The notes under the pieces are model-generated. The model saw nothing but the letters and a program-made list of their open reading frames with translations. It searched no databases and was not told the origin of the DNA. Of a stretch of DNA of 64,000 bases, positions 25,301-37,515 are shown piece after piece. The stretch is from Plectrocnemia conspersa. Lineage: Eukaryota; Arthropoda; Insecta; Trichoptera; Polycentropodidae. A program made the translations under genes and the position numbers. The stretch is taken from assembly GCA_009617715.1 (NCBI GenBank), contig VTFK01000064.1, positions 186,001-250,000 of the forward strand, in the 5' to 3' direction. The number at the start of each line of letters is the position of its first letter. The stretch's first letter is position 1.

Positions 25301-28300
25301 TCATCAGATGACTTTGCTACATGACCATCATCGTGTCCTCATTTGAGTCTCCTTTGGAAACCGTTAGTTACAACATACGCTTTATGTATACACTGGTATA
25401 TAATATACATTGATATATTTTTATTTTCCTCATCATTTAATTTTTTTTATGATTTTAAAACACGTGATTGTAATTGCAACTAGTCTCAAAACTAACATGG
25501 ACTGATATAATTATATATGTTTAAAAAGTTTCTATCCATTTCGATAACGCTTAAGTTTAAACTCTTTTATTTAACAACTATGAAACATGTTGTGTATTAT
25601 TTAAATAAATTATATATTTTTAATTTTATCATCAGTTCTTATCATAATATAATATTTCATGACTTATTTCCTTTGTCATATATTATATGCTTCTATAATA
25701 TCACTTGAACTTCTCACTAATTAAGTATTACTTTAATTGATGTATTGTATAATAATATAATAAATATTTATTAAAAAAAATTGTGTGAAAAAAAAATTAT
25801 ACAGTATGATCGTTGCGTCAAAATGAGTTGTTATAGACTTGTTAAAAGAGTCATCAAATAATTGAACTGTGTCTTTCGTATTTATTAAAAATCAAATTTT
25901 AGTCGGCGTTATAACCAAAAGATCATATGCATATCAATTAATTATTTCGAAACAATTTTACTAATCCGTTGGACCGTACGTTAACAAAAATCGTCGTTAA
26001 TAACCACGTTGGTAAATATATGTATGTACAAATTATTAAAATATACTCTTACACACGCCAAAGAGATAATATATGTATTGGACTAAACCAAAAAGTCTGA
26101 TCCCGCCCTGAATAGTTGATTTTTGAAGGTGGTATAAATACAATATTACCGCACTGAATCACTTCACTTCAGTTAGGAACTCGTACCAATTTAAGCATTT
26201 TTTTAGTAAAATCACTTATAAGTGAGAGAATCTAATGAAAAAGTCCTAGTAACAATATGCTAAATATGTTACTTTTAAATAAACTAACGAAGAAGTCATA
26301 AGACATAGGAATAATAACACACGCCAATTATATACTACGATTAGCATCACCTTCGTATGTTCAAAATAGGATAACAATGCGATTTAAAAATCGCACATGT
26401 ATTATTCACTTAGACGTGCTATATTGTTTTATAGCATTGTTAAAAATGTATGATAAAGATGATTTTTTACTAACTCTCGGATCGTGTTGTTTAAAAAATC
26501 GTATTGTAACGAAGTTTTTTTTATAAAAAACCTATACTAGAATGAATCATTATCAAAAACTCTTGTTTCATTTATAAATAACAATGATTCATGACGTAAC
26601 TGTTTTAATTAGTTGAAAATTTATATCGATTCAAATTGCACGTGCTGCTAATTGATAAACACCATCAGTATATTGTACATAGTTTTTGTTTGGCTGTAAT
26701 TAATATGAATCACTGTGTAGCATAGTGATTAGATGATCATAGCACGTGTCGTATATAAATAATGTATCATATTTACGATAGCTAAAATCATTAAATAAAA
26801 AGTAAAAGTATAATATGAGTGGCTGATATTTTACTGAGGTATAAAACGCTGTATATTTTGTTAAATTACAGTTATCGTATATAATTTATTTATCACCGCA
26901 GGTAATGATTCTATTTAATAATAGTTTCCTATTATTTCTGAGAACGTATGAAAAATCATTCGTCAGTTCGTGCGGTACTCATTTGGACAATTTGTCATTT
27001 TTCTGACGTGAAACGATTATAGAAAAAACCTTAAGCCTTCTCCGAATGTCCGAGCAGTTGTTTGTAGATCAGCTTCAATAGTGTTTTTTAATATTTTCCC
27101 ATCAACATCTTACATGTGGATCATTTTAAAGGTTACTATCGCTAGCATGAAATTTCTTTTTACTCTGACAAATAGTTCACTCGCCAAACTCCAAATGATA
27201 TTTCTCATAACCTGCGCCCCATTGTGTTTTAGTTTTAACCAATACAAAAAAGGATTCGTAATTTTTTGGTCGACATCAAGTCTGAATACAAATAAAAAAT
27301 AAAAAACGCAATAACTCTCGTAAAATAAATAAAATTGATTATTTACTTCGAACGTGGCTTACTATTGAGAAATTATCGCAATAACATTTGCATGATTCAT
27401 AGAATAGCTATTTAGCCGCCGCATGATTTTTCTAAAGAGATAACAAAACATGCAGTTCATTGTTGTCAAGACAAATAATTCGTCCCTTTTTGCATTAAAT
27501 TTTAACTGGGGATAAGAAGTGGATTCTTTACGACAATATAAGTCGAAAAAAATAATGACTTCCTCCGAATCAAATATAATTTTATGTTTATGAAGCTCAC
27601 CTTAGAAAATTGTTTTTTGATATGCTTTTAAGTCAGAATTTTATTTTGAAAATTTAGCTGAAGAACTACAAAATAGATGGAAATTAGTTTAAGATAATAA
27701 CAGAATCTATTGTGTCTATTGAATATTGAATAATAACTAGCTGTCACTACCTCACTGTCGTGAGGTACCGAAGCTAGTGAGTGTGCGAATACAGGACCCT
27801 CAACTTCAAATATTATTTGCTTCGTTCTGATTTAAAAAAATCTATTTTTAAATTTAAATATCAAAATTAAACCTTAAAACAGATTTACAATATAAATAGG
27901 AAGAGATCGCACGTGCTCGTCCGAGAGATATGCTGTTGATCCTAGTACATTTTTTACTGTTACCGCGTTACTGCGTAAATTTGCGCACTACATAGACAAA
28001 TATTTATGATTTTGAATGATAGTCAAAATGATTCAATCTATAAGAAACTACTTAACATTTCCATTGATGTGTAAAAAATAAATAAATAAATATTGTTTTT
28101 AATTGTTTATAAAATACGTGATTTTTCTGGTACTACTAGTATTTATCTTGTTGCTAATTATTATTTAAAATACTTTTTTACCGTATGCCATCAGTTTATT
28201 CCTACGATCTCTGTAGGAACATTTTGGCTAAAGAAACTTTCACTAAAGATTTCGTAATCACTTGCGATAATGTGTAAGATCTATCTACACGTAAACGACA

Positions 28301-30594
28301 TCTGTCATAATTTAATTTAAATAAATAAAAAAAAGTTAACCATATTAACACATCTGTACAGAATCCCACGTTTTTGATTTTTGTTTTATTTTTGTTGATA
28401 TAACTAATACTGTTGATCTATCTTAAAAACAAACACAATTACAATACATTTAATTCCTTTTATTACAATTAATTTAATTCCTTCTCACATTTAAATATTA
28501 ACTGTACTTTAAAGTATGCAACCTATTAATAGCGACTAATAAAATTAATATACAATTATAGTAAAAAAATCTATATATCCAACTTACATTGCCCAATTTA
28601 CCAATGTAAATGTAATGTTAAAAATATATTTTAGTTTTTGTAAAGTAATTGATATGACAATTGTTTTGTAGCTACATGGAAATTTAATAAAAATACTAGT
28701 ATATTCTAAAAGTATGTATGAATTTTCAAATTATAGTATAATCTTAAAGTATGTATGAATTTTAAAATTATCAAAAATAGTCGCTGCGCGGGTAAAATTG
28801 CAATAATAGATTATGTTGATTCCTTCAAATAAGATTCTTGAAATAATCGCTTTGCATAGACACGATCAAATGTTTTCTAATATATGCCAACATTCAGAAT
28901 CGTTTGTTCTTTAATTACTATCGGATTTTGCGCTCAAATCAATTTGCCTACTCAATCGAAAAAAATCCGTTATATCGCATGACTGAGGTATTTTTGTATT
29001 TCAATCGTAAGAACCGACGACGCGCCGTCTCGCCTGTTCATGTTTTCTTATTGAACTAGCGCTTGTACCTATTTGCAATTTTTTGCAAACACAAATAATA
29101 CATGGAAAGAAAAACACGATGGCGGCAAATTGTATTGCAAAAAAGAACTTGTGCTAATGTGGCGTATATTAGCATAGCCAGAAAAGTATATACATATCAT
29201 GAATAGGGTTGCCAATATTCTTTTTTGATCGTCTGGATACTGAGAAATATACCATAAATATATATTAGATCATCAGCATAAAACATAAAATAAACTTTGC
29301 AGCAACATGTTTTTTAAATGATATATGATATATGACCTATATTAGTAATAGATTCGTATGAATAATATAAGCGCAATCATAACTTATATTTTTGCAAAAT
29401 AACATATTTAGTCCTAATTTTCATCAGAGTTTATCCTCGTAATATTTTCCTTTTTTCCTGGCGACATTAAGGTGGAAATCTGGCGAAATTAACGTTTTAT
29501 ACTATGTTTCGTAAGAAAATGTCATATTTTGTATTTTATTTCAGATTTATATATGTTATTTCAGATGTTAAACATTCATTTTAAAACGACATACATATGT
29601 TAATAAAAACTTTTTAACATATGAATAATTAAGGTGAATTTTTATTTCGATTTTCATAACTAATTTTTCTAAGCTTTTTTTGTAATTATTTCAATTATTA
29701 ATATAATTTTTAAACCATTCTGTGTTCTAGTTCTATTAGGTCTAATTTTTTTTATATAATTACATATTTTTACGAAGAAACAATTCTATAAAAAATAATA
29801 TTTTTATACAATAATCTTAGTAATTTTAATATTTGCTTCAATAAAATTCTCAAAATTATATCACAAATTAGATTAGCTGTAAACTCACATTGAATACACT
29901 CATTATATTTTTTTTAGCATACATAGTACACATGTACATGCACTCATCATCTTTAAAATTAGTTATTTTTTGTTATAAATAAGGTTAAAAATTATAAACG
30001 TATTAAGACTGCATACTCAATCTCTTTATATATATTGTTCAAGTAAAAAGATACAATCTTCAACACCATTTTTTATACAGAATTTGTGTTTGTTATATTT
30101 TATTTTTACTCCAAGATTCTGGCACACGTCTAAGTGCTTTACATACTTAACTATGTACTCTTTCATTATCGAGTATAAAAAATCTCAGCATGTAACCATT
30201 CTGAATATAAACAAACGTTTTATAATATAATTAGTAGCATACCCGTTGAAAAATCAGCGCAGGGTACATACATGTATTAAAATTAAATAAAGGTTTTCTG
30301 TAATTTATATCTATGGATAAACAAGTTATTCATATTATATCATAATTTATGAACTACTGTTGTATTATATTTAATAAAAAAAAACATAGATACGATTATG
30401 ACGCATGGAAGTAATATTGTTGTATCTTATACAATGCGCTACTGGTTTCGTAATCCAATTTTAGGATGGTCAGGTGATTAACTTGTCGCCTTCCTCCATA
30501 TTTTTACATTTTCAATTTCTAAAACTAAAATGGAAGTTTTTGTAATTAGTTTGCAAAAACAATCCGACAAAGAAAATAATAGATAAAATATCAA

Positions 30595-31290
30595 TGAATA
30601 AGGGACATTATTTCAGCATTATTGTGTTTCAATAAGACATGTTTCTTCTGCAAAAATATAAATTAAGCTAACTATATTGTGAAGCTGTGAAGAAATACAA
30701 TTAAACTAAACCAAATTCTTAACATGAAAATAATATATACATTAATAAAATACTATTTATTTATCGTACGACCCGTTCTTAAAGATTTTTACAATTGAAT
30801 AAAAAAATAAGTAAGGAGAACCTTGACATTTGATCAAACTTAACGTGCTTGTTTTGCTTTTGGCTTATCAGGGCGCCTCTATTGAGACAATTGAATCTCA
30901 ATGTCATAAACTTATATCTGTTTAATTGTCATAACATTATACCGATGATTCGTCAGCTAAGAAAATTTTGGTCATCAGCAAATTCATTCAAGAATTGCAC
31001 AGCACTTTCTATACGTTGCTATTTTTGTTTAGAATTCAACAATCTTGGAACAAATTTCACTCCTACTTGTTTCATGACTAACTTGTCAGTCAAAATTTAT
31101 TTGCATAAATCGTATGATTCAAGAACTTCTTTAGCAATATCATTAATAGTGCTTCGGTGATCAATAAGCACAATGTCCTTATTTTTTTCACATTTTCATC
31201 GGTGCTTGTATCATCTTCGAAGTCTTCGCTACTCTTTATAAAACGTTTGTACCATTAATAAATCCTTTCTTTGAACATAGCATCCTAGTC
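30595..31290 (-). pseudogene. Mariner transposase pseudogene (first lineage)
   Basis: Read on the minus strand in shifting frames, this region gives a recognisable Tc1/mariner transposase: WYKRFIKSSEDFEDD, TDENVKK, LIDHRSTINDIAKEVLESYD, MKQVGVKFVPRLLNSKQK, a DES remnant of the GDE(S/T)W motif at about 30945-30953, then SNVKVLLTYFF, LRTGRTINK and a degenerate HNNAEIMSLIH where HHDNAPAHTSLL is expected. The Asp of the second catalytic motif is lost and many stops and frameshifts separate the blocks, so it is inactive. It lies about 460 bp upstream of the exon at 31751, in opposite orientation to the gene. A possible terminal inverted repeat end is near 31510-31536; the other end is not found. 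Confidence 0.85.
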
Positions 31291-31750
31291 AAAATTCTTT
31301 TTAATGTAAAGCAAGTTTGTAATCTGTTATTTTTAAATTATAGAAATCATCAAGCGTAACAAAACACAAACTACGCATTAAATAGGACTTACAATTATTA
31401 TTGCTACAGATATGCAGACATCGTTGAAGTAAAATAGTTGATAAATAAATTAAGTCAAGTTTCAAACCATTAACATAATATTCATTATTGCGCTCTCGAC
31501 TAGCTTCATATGAAGCACTGGGATCACCTTGTATCATTTCTATTTATATAAATAACCTTTTTCGTCCTAGATTTCTTGTTGATTTAATTCTATTGAAAAT
31601 CTCTAATTATTATTGTAATTAGAGAATATCTTTGATAATTGGTATTGCAGATTTTTAAAAAATAAATATTCACTATCGAATCGAGAACTAATGTATTTCA
31701 ATGCTTTAAAATAAGCAAATGTTTAATATAATATTTTTATTAATTTTCAG

Positions 31751-31891
31751 ATGCAGTCTATATTATATCACAACTCAAGCGGCAGTCTGGCGTTCACTGG
31801 AAATCTAAAAAAACAAGAAGTCCATCACGCTATTACTCTGCATCCGGTGAAAGATCATAAGCACATGTTTAGAATAAATACATATCTCAAG
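31751..31891 (+). CDS. CHSY1: Chondroitin sulfate synthase, internal exon 2
   Basis: Forty-seven codons, phase 0 at both ends. The acceptor is TAATTTTCAG before 31751 and the donor is GTGAGC after 31891. It starts Met-Gln-Ser-Ile-Leu and continues the first exon's WSYE into the family sequence WSYEMQ. It contains the conserved block EVHHAITLHPVKDHKH and ends Asn-Thr-Tyr-Leu-Lys. This segment links the GT31 domain to the middle of the enzyme. It is separated from the first visible exon by about 31 kb of intron. An NSSG at the start is a possible N-glycosylation site. Confidence 0.95.
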
Positions 31892-32003
31892 GTGAGCCAA
31901 TGTTTATATACTCCTAATTAATAAAAAAGGTGTGCTCATCGGCACCGAAAGGTATTTAACTATTAATCAACGTCGTCTAATTAATCTGATCTAATTATTT
32001 TAG

Positions 32004-32184
32004 AATCTTAAGATCCAAGATTTAAAATTAGCTTCAATTTCGTTACATCAAGATATCTTAACGTCAGCTGAGAAGCTCGAATTGCATCCTAAGAATTTAG
32101 CAACACATTACATAGGAGATTCCGTTCCGTTGTATCCGAATTATCAGGGACAGCGAGAGTACTTGGGAGATACCAGTATTTTAG
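32004..32184 (+). CDS. CHSY1: Chondroitin sulfate synthase, internal exon 3
   Basis: Sixty codons plus one base (phase 1 end). The acceptor is ATTATTTTAG before 32004 and the donor is GTATGA after 32184. The product (NLKIQDLKLASISLHQDI...) matches the linker of CHSY proteins, where the motif is an amphipathic stretch of the ISELRHRTIQLHREI type. The segment is less conserved than the catalytic domains. The flanking introns are only 112 and 68 bp. The split codon is Gly, completed by GA of the next exon. Confidence 0.93.
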
Positions 32185-32252
32185 GTATGATCTTATTATT
32201 ATGTATATGTATATCATTAGAATGTTTGTAATATTCTAGTTAAACTTTTCAG

Positions 32253-32410
32253 GAGTATCGTCTAGTCTAAATAGATACCATCCCAAAGAAGTTCACAATG
32301 TATTGCAATGGAATTTCCTATCAAAAGTAATATTTTCACCAGACAACTCCAATCCGAAGCGGCGCATGGAAGTTTCAATGATTGAAAGTATAGAGGATAA
32401 CATCAGAGAG
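32253..32410 (+). CDS. CHSY1: Chondroitin sulfate synthase, internal exon 4
   Basis: 158 bases: two bases finish the split Gly codon, then 52 codons, phase 0 end. The acceptor is AACTTTTCAG before 32253 and the donor is GTACTC after 32410. It encodes the VLQWNFLSKVIFS and NPKRRMEVSMIESIEDNIRE blocks, which align with EWEFLTGKYLYS and the PPRRGMDSAQREALDDI region of vertebrate CHSY1. An open frame reads on past the donor into the intron, but its sequence beyond IRE has no family similarity, so the splice is preferred. Confidence 0.95.
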
Positions 32411-32550
32411 GTACTCTTTTTGCCCTATTTTTTTGCATGTGAAACTATTCTTATATTCTCTACTATTTTCTGTAACAAGCCAAAAAATTTTGTTGAATTA
32501 CACAAATCAATACTATAATTCAATTTATATAACACTTTTTGTCATTTTAG

Positions 32551-32752
32551 CTCATGGAAAACATAAACGCTTACTCAAAACAAAGAGGTAGAGTCATTGA
32601 ATTTAGAGAACTTCTTTATGGCTATCAAAGACTGGATCCCATTCATGGTGCTGATTATATATTAGATATTTTACTAGTCTATAAAAAATATCGAGGGCGT
32701 AAAATGACCGTCTCTGTGCGAAGGCATGCATATCTACAGCAATCGTTCACAG
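32551..32752 (+). CDS. CHSY1: Chondroitin sulfate synthase, internal exon 5
   Basis: Sixty-seven codons plus one base. The acceptor is GTCATTTTAG before 32551 and the donor is GTGACT after 32752. It contains very well conserved CHSY blocks: MENINAYSKQRGRVIEFREL, YGYQRLDPIHGADYILDILL, YKKYRGRKMTVSVRRHAYLQ and QSFTG. This is the junction between the two glycosyltransferase halves. Without the splice, the frame stops shortly after FTGDYFIIKEQYFTC, which has no family match. The split Gly codon continues in the exon at 35745, 2,992 bp downstream. Confidence 0.96.
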
Positions 32753-33205
32753 GTGACTATTTCATTATTAAAGAACAGTATTTTACCTGTTGAAAAAGCA
32801 ACGAAAAGTATATAAAAGTAAATATAAATTAATCAATTTTTTATGTATTTATTTTCCATGAAAAAAATTTACTCATTATCCGTAGTCAAATTAAAAACTA
32901 AAAAAAAGTTTAGAGTGATAAAAATATTGATGGATTTTATAAAATCTATTGTGCTATTGTGTGTAAATCTGCTATTAATATAAAAAATATATATTTACAT
33001 AAAGACATCTATGAACTAAAAAAAATATTAAAATAATCTAGCCAACTATTAAACCATTAATATTATATTTTATATTTCACTCCCCACTTCATATGCGGTT
33101 TAAATAGATCTGAGTGTTTATATAATATAAATGTAAATAAATAAATACAGCGTAAAAGTGTACCAAAGGTTATGACTGAAATTGTATAAAATGTTTATTT
33201 TTCGA

Positions 33206-33360
33206 CAGGGACACCATTTGAGCTTTTTCCGGGAGAGGTCAAAAGTTGGGCAGTCAGTGGTTGTTTTTTTAATATTTCGATTTCATTAAATGACGTGCAT
33301 TTTTCTGCCAAAATTCAAGGGGGGCAAATAGCCCCACCTGCCCCTCAAATGACGTCCTTG
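33206..33360 (+). mobile_element. hAT-like MITE, family R2 copy 2, with target duplication
   Basis: A 155-bp element from CAGGGACACCATTTGAG to CTCAAATGACGTCCTTG; the ends are 17-bp inverted repeats with three mismatches. The flanking 8-mers TTTTTCGA and TATTCCGA agree at six of eight positions, the 8-bp duplication expected for hAT. Internal AAAAGTTGGGCAGTCAGTGG matches the copies at 3.5 and 45.2 kb. Noncoding. Confidence 0.75.
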
Positions 33361-35097
33361 TATTCCGATTGTTTAATGATTCAACTCATTGTTTGCAAAC
33401 AATAAAACATTAATAGGAAATGATTGACAATGATGATATAAATTTTTTACCACATTTATTGGGTTTATGTGGTCACTCGCCCACAGGCTGAAACGGAGTG
33501 ATGCTAAAGTTCTTTGAATGATGTAGTATTTATTATTCAGGTTGCTTAATTGAAGGCAAATAAACACAATTCATATTTATTTCCAATAAAATTTCTACTG
33601 TTTCAATGCATTATTTAAAGTAAATACTATTGTAATAACAGGAGTGTCAGATTAGTACAACATGTTGCCTTTTCAACCAATTTTTGAATAATATTAATCT
33701 GTTTTTATCCTGTTTCCCATAATGGTCATGATTTTTTAAATATTTATTATTAGTTTTAATATTTTTTTATCATACTCAACGGAACAAAAAAAAATATAAA
33801 AAATTCAACCAATTTCTATTACTATAATATATCAATACTAACGCTTGGTAAATGCGTTTTTTCTAATAAAGTTACAAAAATTATACGTTATTTTCACTTT
33901 AAAACAGTTGATATTTTAGACGTACTAATTTTTGCAATAAATTGTTATGAATTGTTTATGGCTCTGCAACATGAAATTTCCAAATTGTTTAAGCTGGAGT
34001 TAAGTTTCGAAGTGGTAGGGCTACTTTTCTCTGGGCTTATATGGTATTGACCTAAAGGTTTATGCATATATTAAGTCTCAGTCAATTTGGCATTAGATCC
34101 GCTGATAGCAAGTTTAAGATTAAACTGTCGTGTATTTTCAAGTCAAATGTCCAGTGTAAGTCAATATCATAATGAGTGGGAAGTGACTTTCCTACAGAGG
34201 CGTTTCTACTCATACTGTCATAGTAATAATCATCGGTAATTTGGGTGGTTATAGAATCCCGTTCTTATCATATGACACTGTCCTGGCGCTGCAGATGCAT
34301 TACGTCAAAATTTTTGCGTTAAATTGACAACAGTGGTTTCTCTAACTCTACTACCTACTCTGCGAAACGGTTTTCATTGGCATCTATTTCACCGCAATCA
34401 ATTGCACCGCAGATAAAATTTTAGCGCTATATCGTTAAGCACTGTCTTAAAAAAATTATCAGTCCGCTAAATGTCATTGTTCTTACACGTATGTGTTAAA
34501 GCAAAAAATCCATTAGTGTTTACAACTTGTTACATCTTGTACAATTTAATTACAACGTGACAATATAAGAGAATGAATATAAATAAATATATTTTAATAT
34601 TTATTCACATATATTACTCTTATAGTTTTTAATATTGCATTTCACTTTCAGTAACCGTAAATTAATTGAAATCAATACATAACCCGACTATATATGTGAC
34701 TTAATTAGGAAAAATACAGAAAATAGCCGCTATTTTGAACTACCCATTGAGTTTAAGTTAAGATATTTTTTTACTCATTACACAATTGTACAGCAACGAT
34801 AATCGATTTTTACCAATTATAAATACTAGATATATTAGAAATTGCTTATTTGTCTGAAGTATTGTTATACATACAATATTGTTAACATGTTGAGCTAACA
34901 TTTGTTACAGCGGTATATTAAGAGTAATAAATATATTGATTAATTTATTGCAATGGATCACTGCATTTATTATATAAATGTTATTTTTTTGTTGGATCTT
35001 ACTATATTCAGTGATTATTCTATAACTTTTTTGTTTCACAAAATAAATATTAATGTATTAAATTATATTAATTCATCATCCCGTCTCTATATTTATG

Positions 35098-35685
35098 TAG
35101 AGTACGCTCGGGATAAGGATTCCGGTTTGTTACTGTGTGCGTGAACTGTGTGGCTTAAAACAATTTCGCTCAGAATATTTAATTTTTTTATTTTAAAATA
35201 AAATATATGTTTATTTAACATACATACATATTAATAAAACAATGTAAATTAAAATAAGGTTTAGATTAACAAGAAAATTATTATTATTCAAAATATGTTT
35301 ATTTAACATATATATGTACATATTAAAAAAAACAATTTAAATTAAAATTAAGTCTAAATTAACCAGAAAATTAATATTATTCAAAATATGTTTATTAAAC
35401 ATGTACATACTAAAAAAAAAAGTCCTTATCACTTATTTCAATATCAACCTTATCTATTAAGTCCTCATCAATATCAACACAAAATTATTTAAAATAAATC
35501 ACTAGAGAAGATTGAACTTCTGTGCCACACTGCACTTTAATGATGAATACCAGCGTTGACGAATCAGCGACTGTCCTTAAAAGAGAAAGCGAGACAACGA
35601 AGTACACGTTACATCGCTTTTCTCTCTCATATACATGTAGACGCACACAATAACAAACCGGAATCCTTATCCCGAGCGTACTCTA
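35098..35685. mobile_element. Nonautonomous DNA transposon with 45-bp terminal inverted repeats
   Basis: The ends 35098-35142 and 35641-35685 are inverted repeats of 45 bp with a single mismatch, starting TAGAGTACGCTCGGGATAAG. The outermost bases are TA on both sides, consistent with a TA target duplication as in Tc1/mariner-type elements. The interior has no transposase frame; it carries an AT-rich ~90-bp tandem repeat and a non-repetitive GC-richer right part. The near-perfect ends suggest a recent insertion. It stops 59 bp before the last exon of the synthase gene. Confidence 0.85.
35201..35425. repeat. Tandem repeat, ~90-bp unit, about 2.4 copies
   Basis: Units begin at about 35201, 35291 and 35384 with AAATATGTTTATTTAACAT; each full unit continues to CCAGAAAATTAATATTATTC or a close variant. 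The array lies wholly inside the long-TIR element. Confidence 0.8.
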
Positions 35686-35744
35686 TATACATATACATAT
35701 GTAATTATAAATTTTAATGCTAAATATAATTTTATTATTTTCAG

Positions 35745-36883
35745 GAATCGAGATTCGAGAATTGCCTCCAGGAGAATCTCCTATTTCAAAGCCTTCGAAG
35801 GACACTAGCATCCTCAAGGTGGATCGTGGTTTCACTAACGAAGATCAGGCTGATGGTCTGCCTTTTTTGAATTTCAAGAAGATTAACGTGCCTTTCAAGG
35901 ACGTTTTTCAATCTAGTTTATTGAAAATAAGCGAAAAGTTACCGAACCTCTTTGGATCTTCTTATAATGTACGCGAAGTGGATAAGAAACATATTAATTT
36001 CATTCTGCCCCTATCGGGACGGTATGAAACGTTTTTAAGATTTTTGAAGAATTACGAAGAGATTTGTCTGAGATTAGATAGAAGAACTACTTTGATAATA
36101 ACGCTATATAAAGATGTTAAACATACTAGTGACTTTGATAATACGAAAGAAGCGGTAGAACGAATGAATAAAAAATATCAATACAGTGAAATAATTATAA
36201 TCGATATGGAAGATTCTCAATTTTCAAGAGGATTGTCTTTAGAGAAAGGTGCTGAGTTGTGTAACGAAGATAGTTTGTTACTTTTTATAGACGTTGATAT
36301 TTCGTTTAATACTGAATCTCTACAACGGATTAGATTAAACACTGTTCAATATTATAGAGTGTATTTTCCTATAGTTTTTAGTGAATACAATCCTCATGTG
36401 GTAAACGATGAGAATTACAACGTTATCAGAATGGACAAGAGTGGAAATAGTGATATAGTGATAGGTGAGTCGTTCAGCGAGAAGGAGAGAGATTACCACA
36501 ACTTTTGGAGCTCAGACAACAGCGGATATTATAGACAGTTTGGCTTCGGCATAGTCAGTGTTTACAAGAGCGATTTTGTCTCCGTCGGCGGGTTCAATAC
36601 AGACATAAAAGGCTGGGGGCTGGAGGACGTGCACTTGTTCGACAAGTTCATCCAGTCGAACGTGACAATATTCAGGACGGTGGATCCGAGTCTGGTACAC
36701 GTGTTTCATCCAGTTGACTGTGATAAAAATTTAGATGTAGCTCAGTATAATATGTGTACAGGGACCAGAGCCAATACTTTAGGTAGTATAAAGCACATGA
36801 CAATATTTTTATTGAATCATCCGGAAGTTTTAATAAAATCGAGTACCGCAAAGCCAAAAATTATTATGAATCTTTTACAATGA
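35745..36883 (+). CDS. CHSY1: Chondroitin sulfate synthase, last exon with C-terminal (GT7-like, CHGN) domain and stop
   Basis: The terminal coding exon, after acceptor TTATTTTCAG, starts with GA that finishes the split Gly codon (GIEIRELPPGESP) and ends at TGA 36881-36883. After a variable linker (about residues 458-545 of the visible protein) comes the CHGN/GT7 domain: HINFILPLSGRYETFLRFLK, FSRGLSLEKGAELC, LLLFIDVDISFNTESLQRIR, YFPIVFSEYNP, YYRQFGFGIVSVYKSDF and GGFNTDIKGWGLEDVHLFDK. The acidic DVD motif is at 36290-36298 (about residue 640) and the acceptor-binding GWGLED block begins at 36611. HVFHPVDCD and QYNMCTGTRA follow, as in CHSY1. Nothing is truncated: the visible protein totals about 836 residues against about 800 for the vertebrate enzyme. 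Both acidic motifs being intact suggests an active bifunctional polymerase. Confidence 0.97.
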
Positions 36884-37515
36884 TTTGTTACTCATTTCTA
36901 TTATGTATTTATACTTTTTTTCCTACATAAAATATGCCAAAATCAAATTTGTGTATTATTTAGATCTATTGAAACCGATCTATATAGTCCGTGTACACAG
37001 TGGATCAAAAGCAATATATTTTTAATGCTGATATATTGTATCATAAATACATAATGCTATATATAATAGAATATTTTAATGAGTTTTCCATTTGAGATGG
37101 AAGATTTTTTTCTTTCAAATATCATATAATAATAGTAATAGAATTATAAATTTATCTTTGTGTTTTTATTTTTCTCCGTCATTAACTTTTCAAGATATTT
37201 CAGCATTCCTTTTTTGCTCAATATATGCATATATTTTATTTTCCTTATATACCTATAAATATACATCGATTTGGTATTATAATTATACACACTACAGTGG
37301 ATTTAAAATTATTTTGGTAAATTTTAATGAACTTGTGTAGTATACATGAAAATCGGGATAGATTCGAGACTGTTTTTTTAGATTTTCTTTAAGGGATTGT
37401 TTTTTTTTAATCCGAGAATTTCTAGTCCAAAATCAGGGGATGTATTTCAGATTTTTCGAGATTAAATGCCCCCATCTGCCCTCATCAAATGACGTCCTTG
37501 TCTAAATAAAATATT
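36884..37515 (+). other. Probable 3' untranslated region of the synthase gene
   Basis: After TGA 36883 the first canonical AATAAA I find is at 37505-37510, about 620 nt downstream. It lies directly after a short R2 MITE fragment. Variants such as ATAAAA occur nearer (about 36926), so a shorter UTR is possible. Confidence 0.4.
37352..37500 (+). mobile_element. hAT-like MITE, family R2 copy 3 (internally deleted) with shared upstream flank
   Basis: 37434-37500 begins CAGGGGATGTATTTCAG and ends CATCAAATGACGTCCTTG, a 67-bp version of the R2 element lacking its middle. The preceding bases (GGGATAGATTCGAGACTG ... AGTCCAAAAT) match 3287-3351, so both loci carry the same larger composite. It lies in the probable 3' UTR. 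Confidence 0.6.

Larger units (their letters stand above)
691..31750 (+). other. Giant intron (31.06 kb) of the chondroitin sulfate synthase gene
   Basis: Bounded by donor GAG|GTAAAT and acceptor TTTTCAG|ATGCAG, both phase 0. I see no convincing additional coding exon in it. The short open frames are AT-rich and resemble no family I know. It holds transposon scraps (listed separately), low-complexity AT tracts and several GC-richer unique stretches that may be regulatory. A nested gene or alternative exon cannot be excluded by eye. Confidence 0.85.
32753..35744 (+). other. Last intron (2.99 kb) of the chondroitin sulfate synthase gene
   Basis: Phase 1 intron with donor ACAG|GTGACT and acceptor TTTTCAG|GAATCG. 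It contains a 155-bp hAT-like MITE and a 588-bp long-TIR element (listed separately). The 33.4-35.1 kb part is otherwise AT-rich without a recognisable gene; a hAT-like CAGTGGTTTCTC terminus at 34331 has no partner. Confidence 0.9.

Noticed and set aside
31301..31537. 78-codon minus-strand frame upstream of the mariner pseudogene
   Set aside because: No similarity to transposase; probably the 5' noncoding part of the mariner copy or intron sequence.
32303..32518. Plus-strand frame extending past the donor at 32410
   Set aside because: Only the part up to 32410 matches the synthase; the rest is intron read-through.
34331..34350. hAT-like terminus CAGTGGTTTCTCTAACTC
   Set aside because: No inverted partner found downstream; too short to call alone.
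36512..36857. Two minus-strand frames opposite the last synthase exon
   Set aside because: Antisense shadows of the conserved GT7-like domain.
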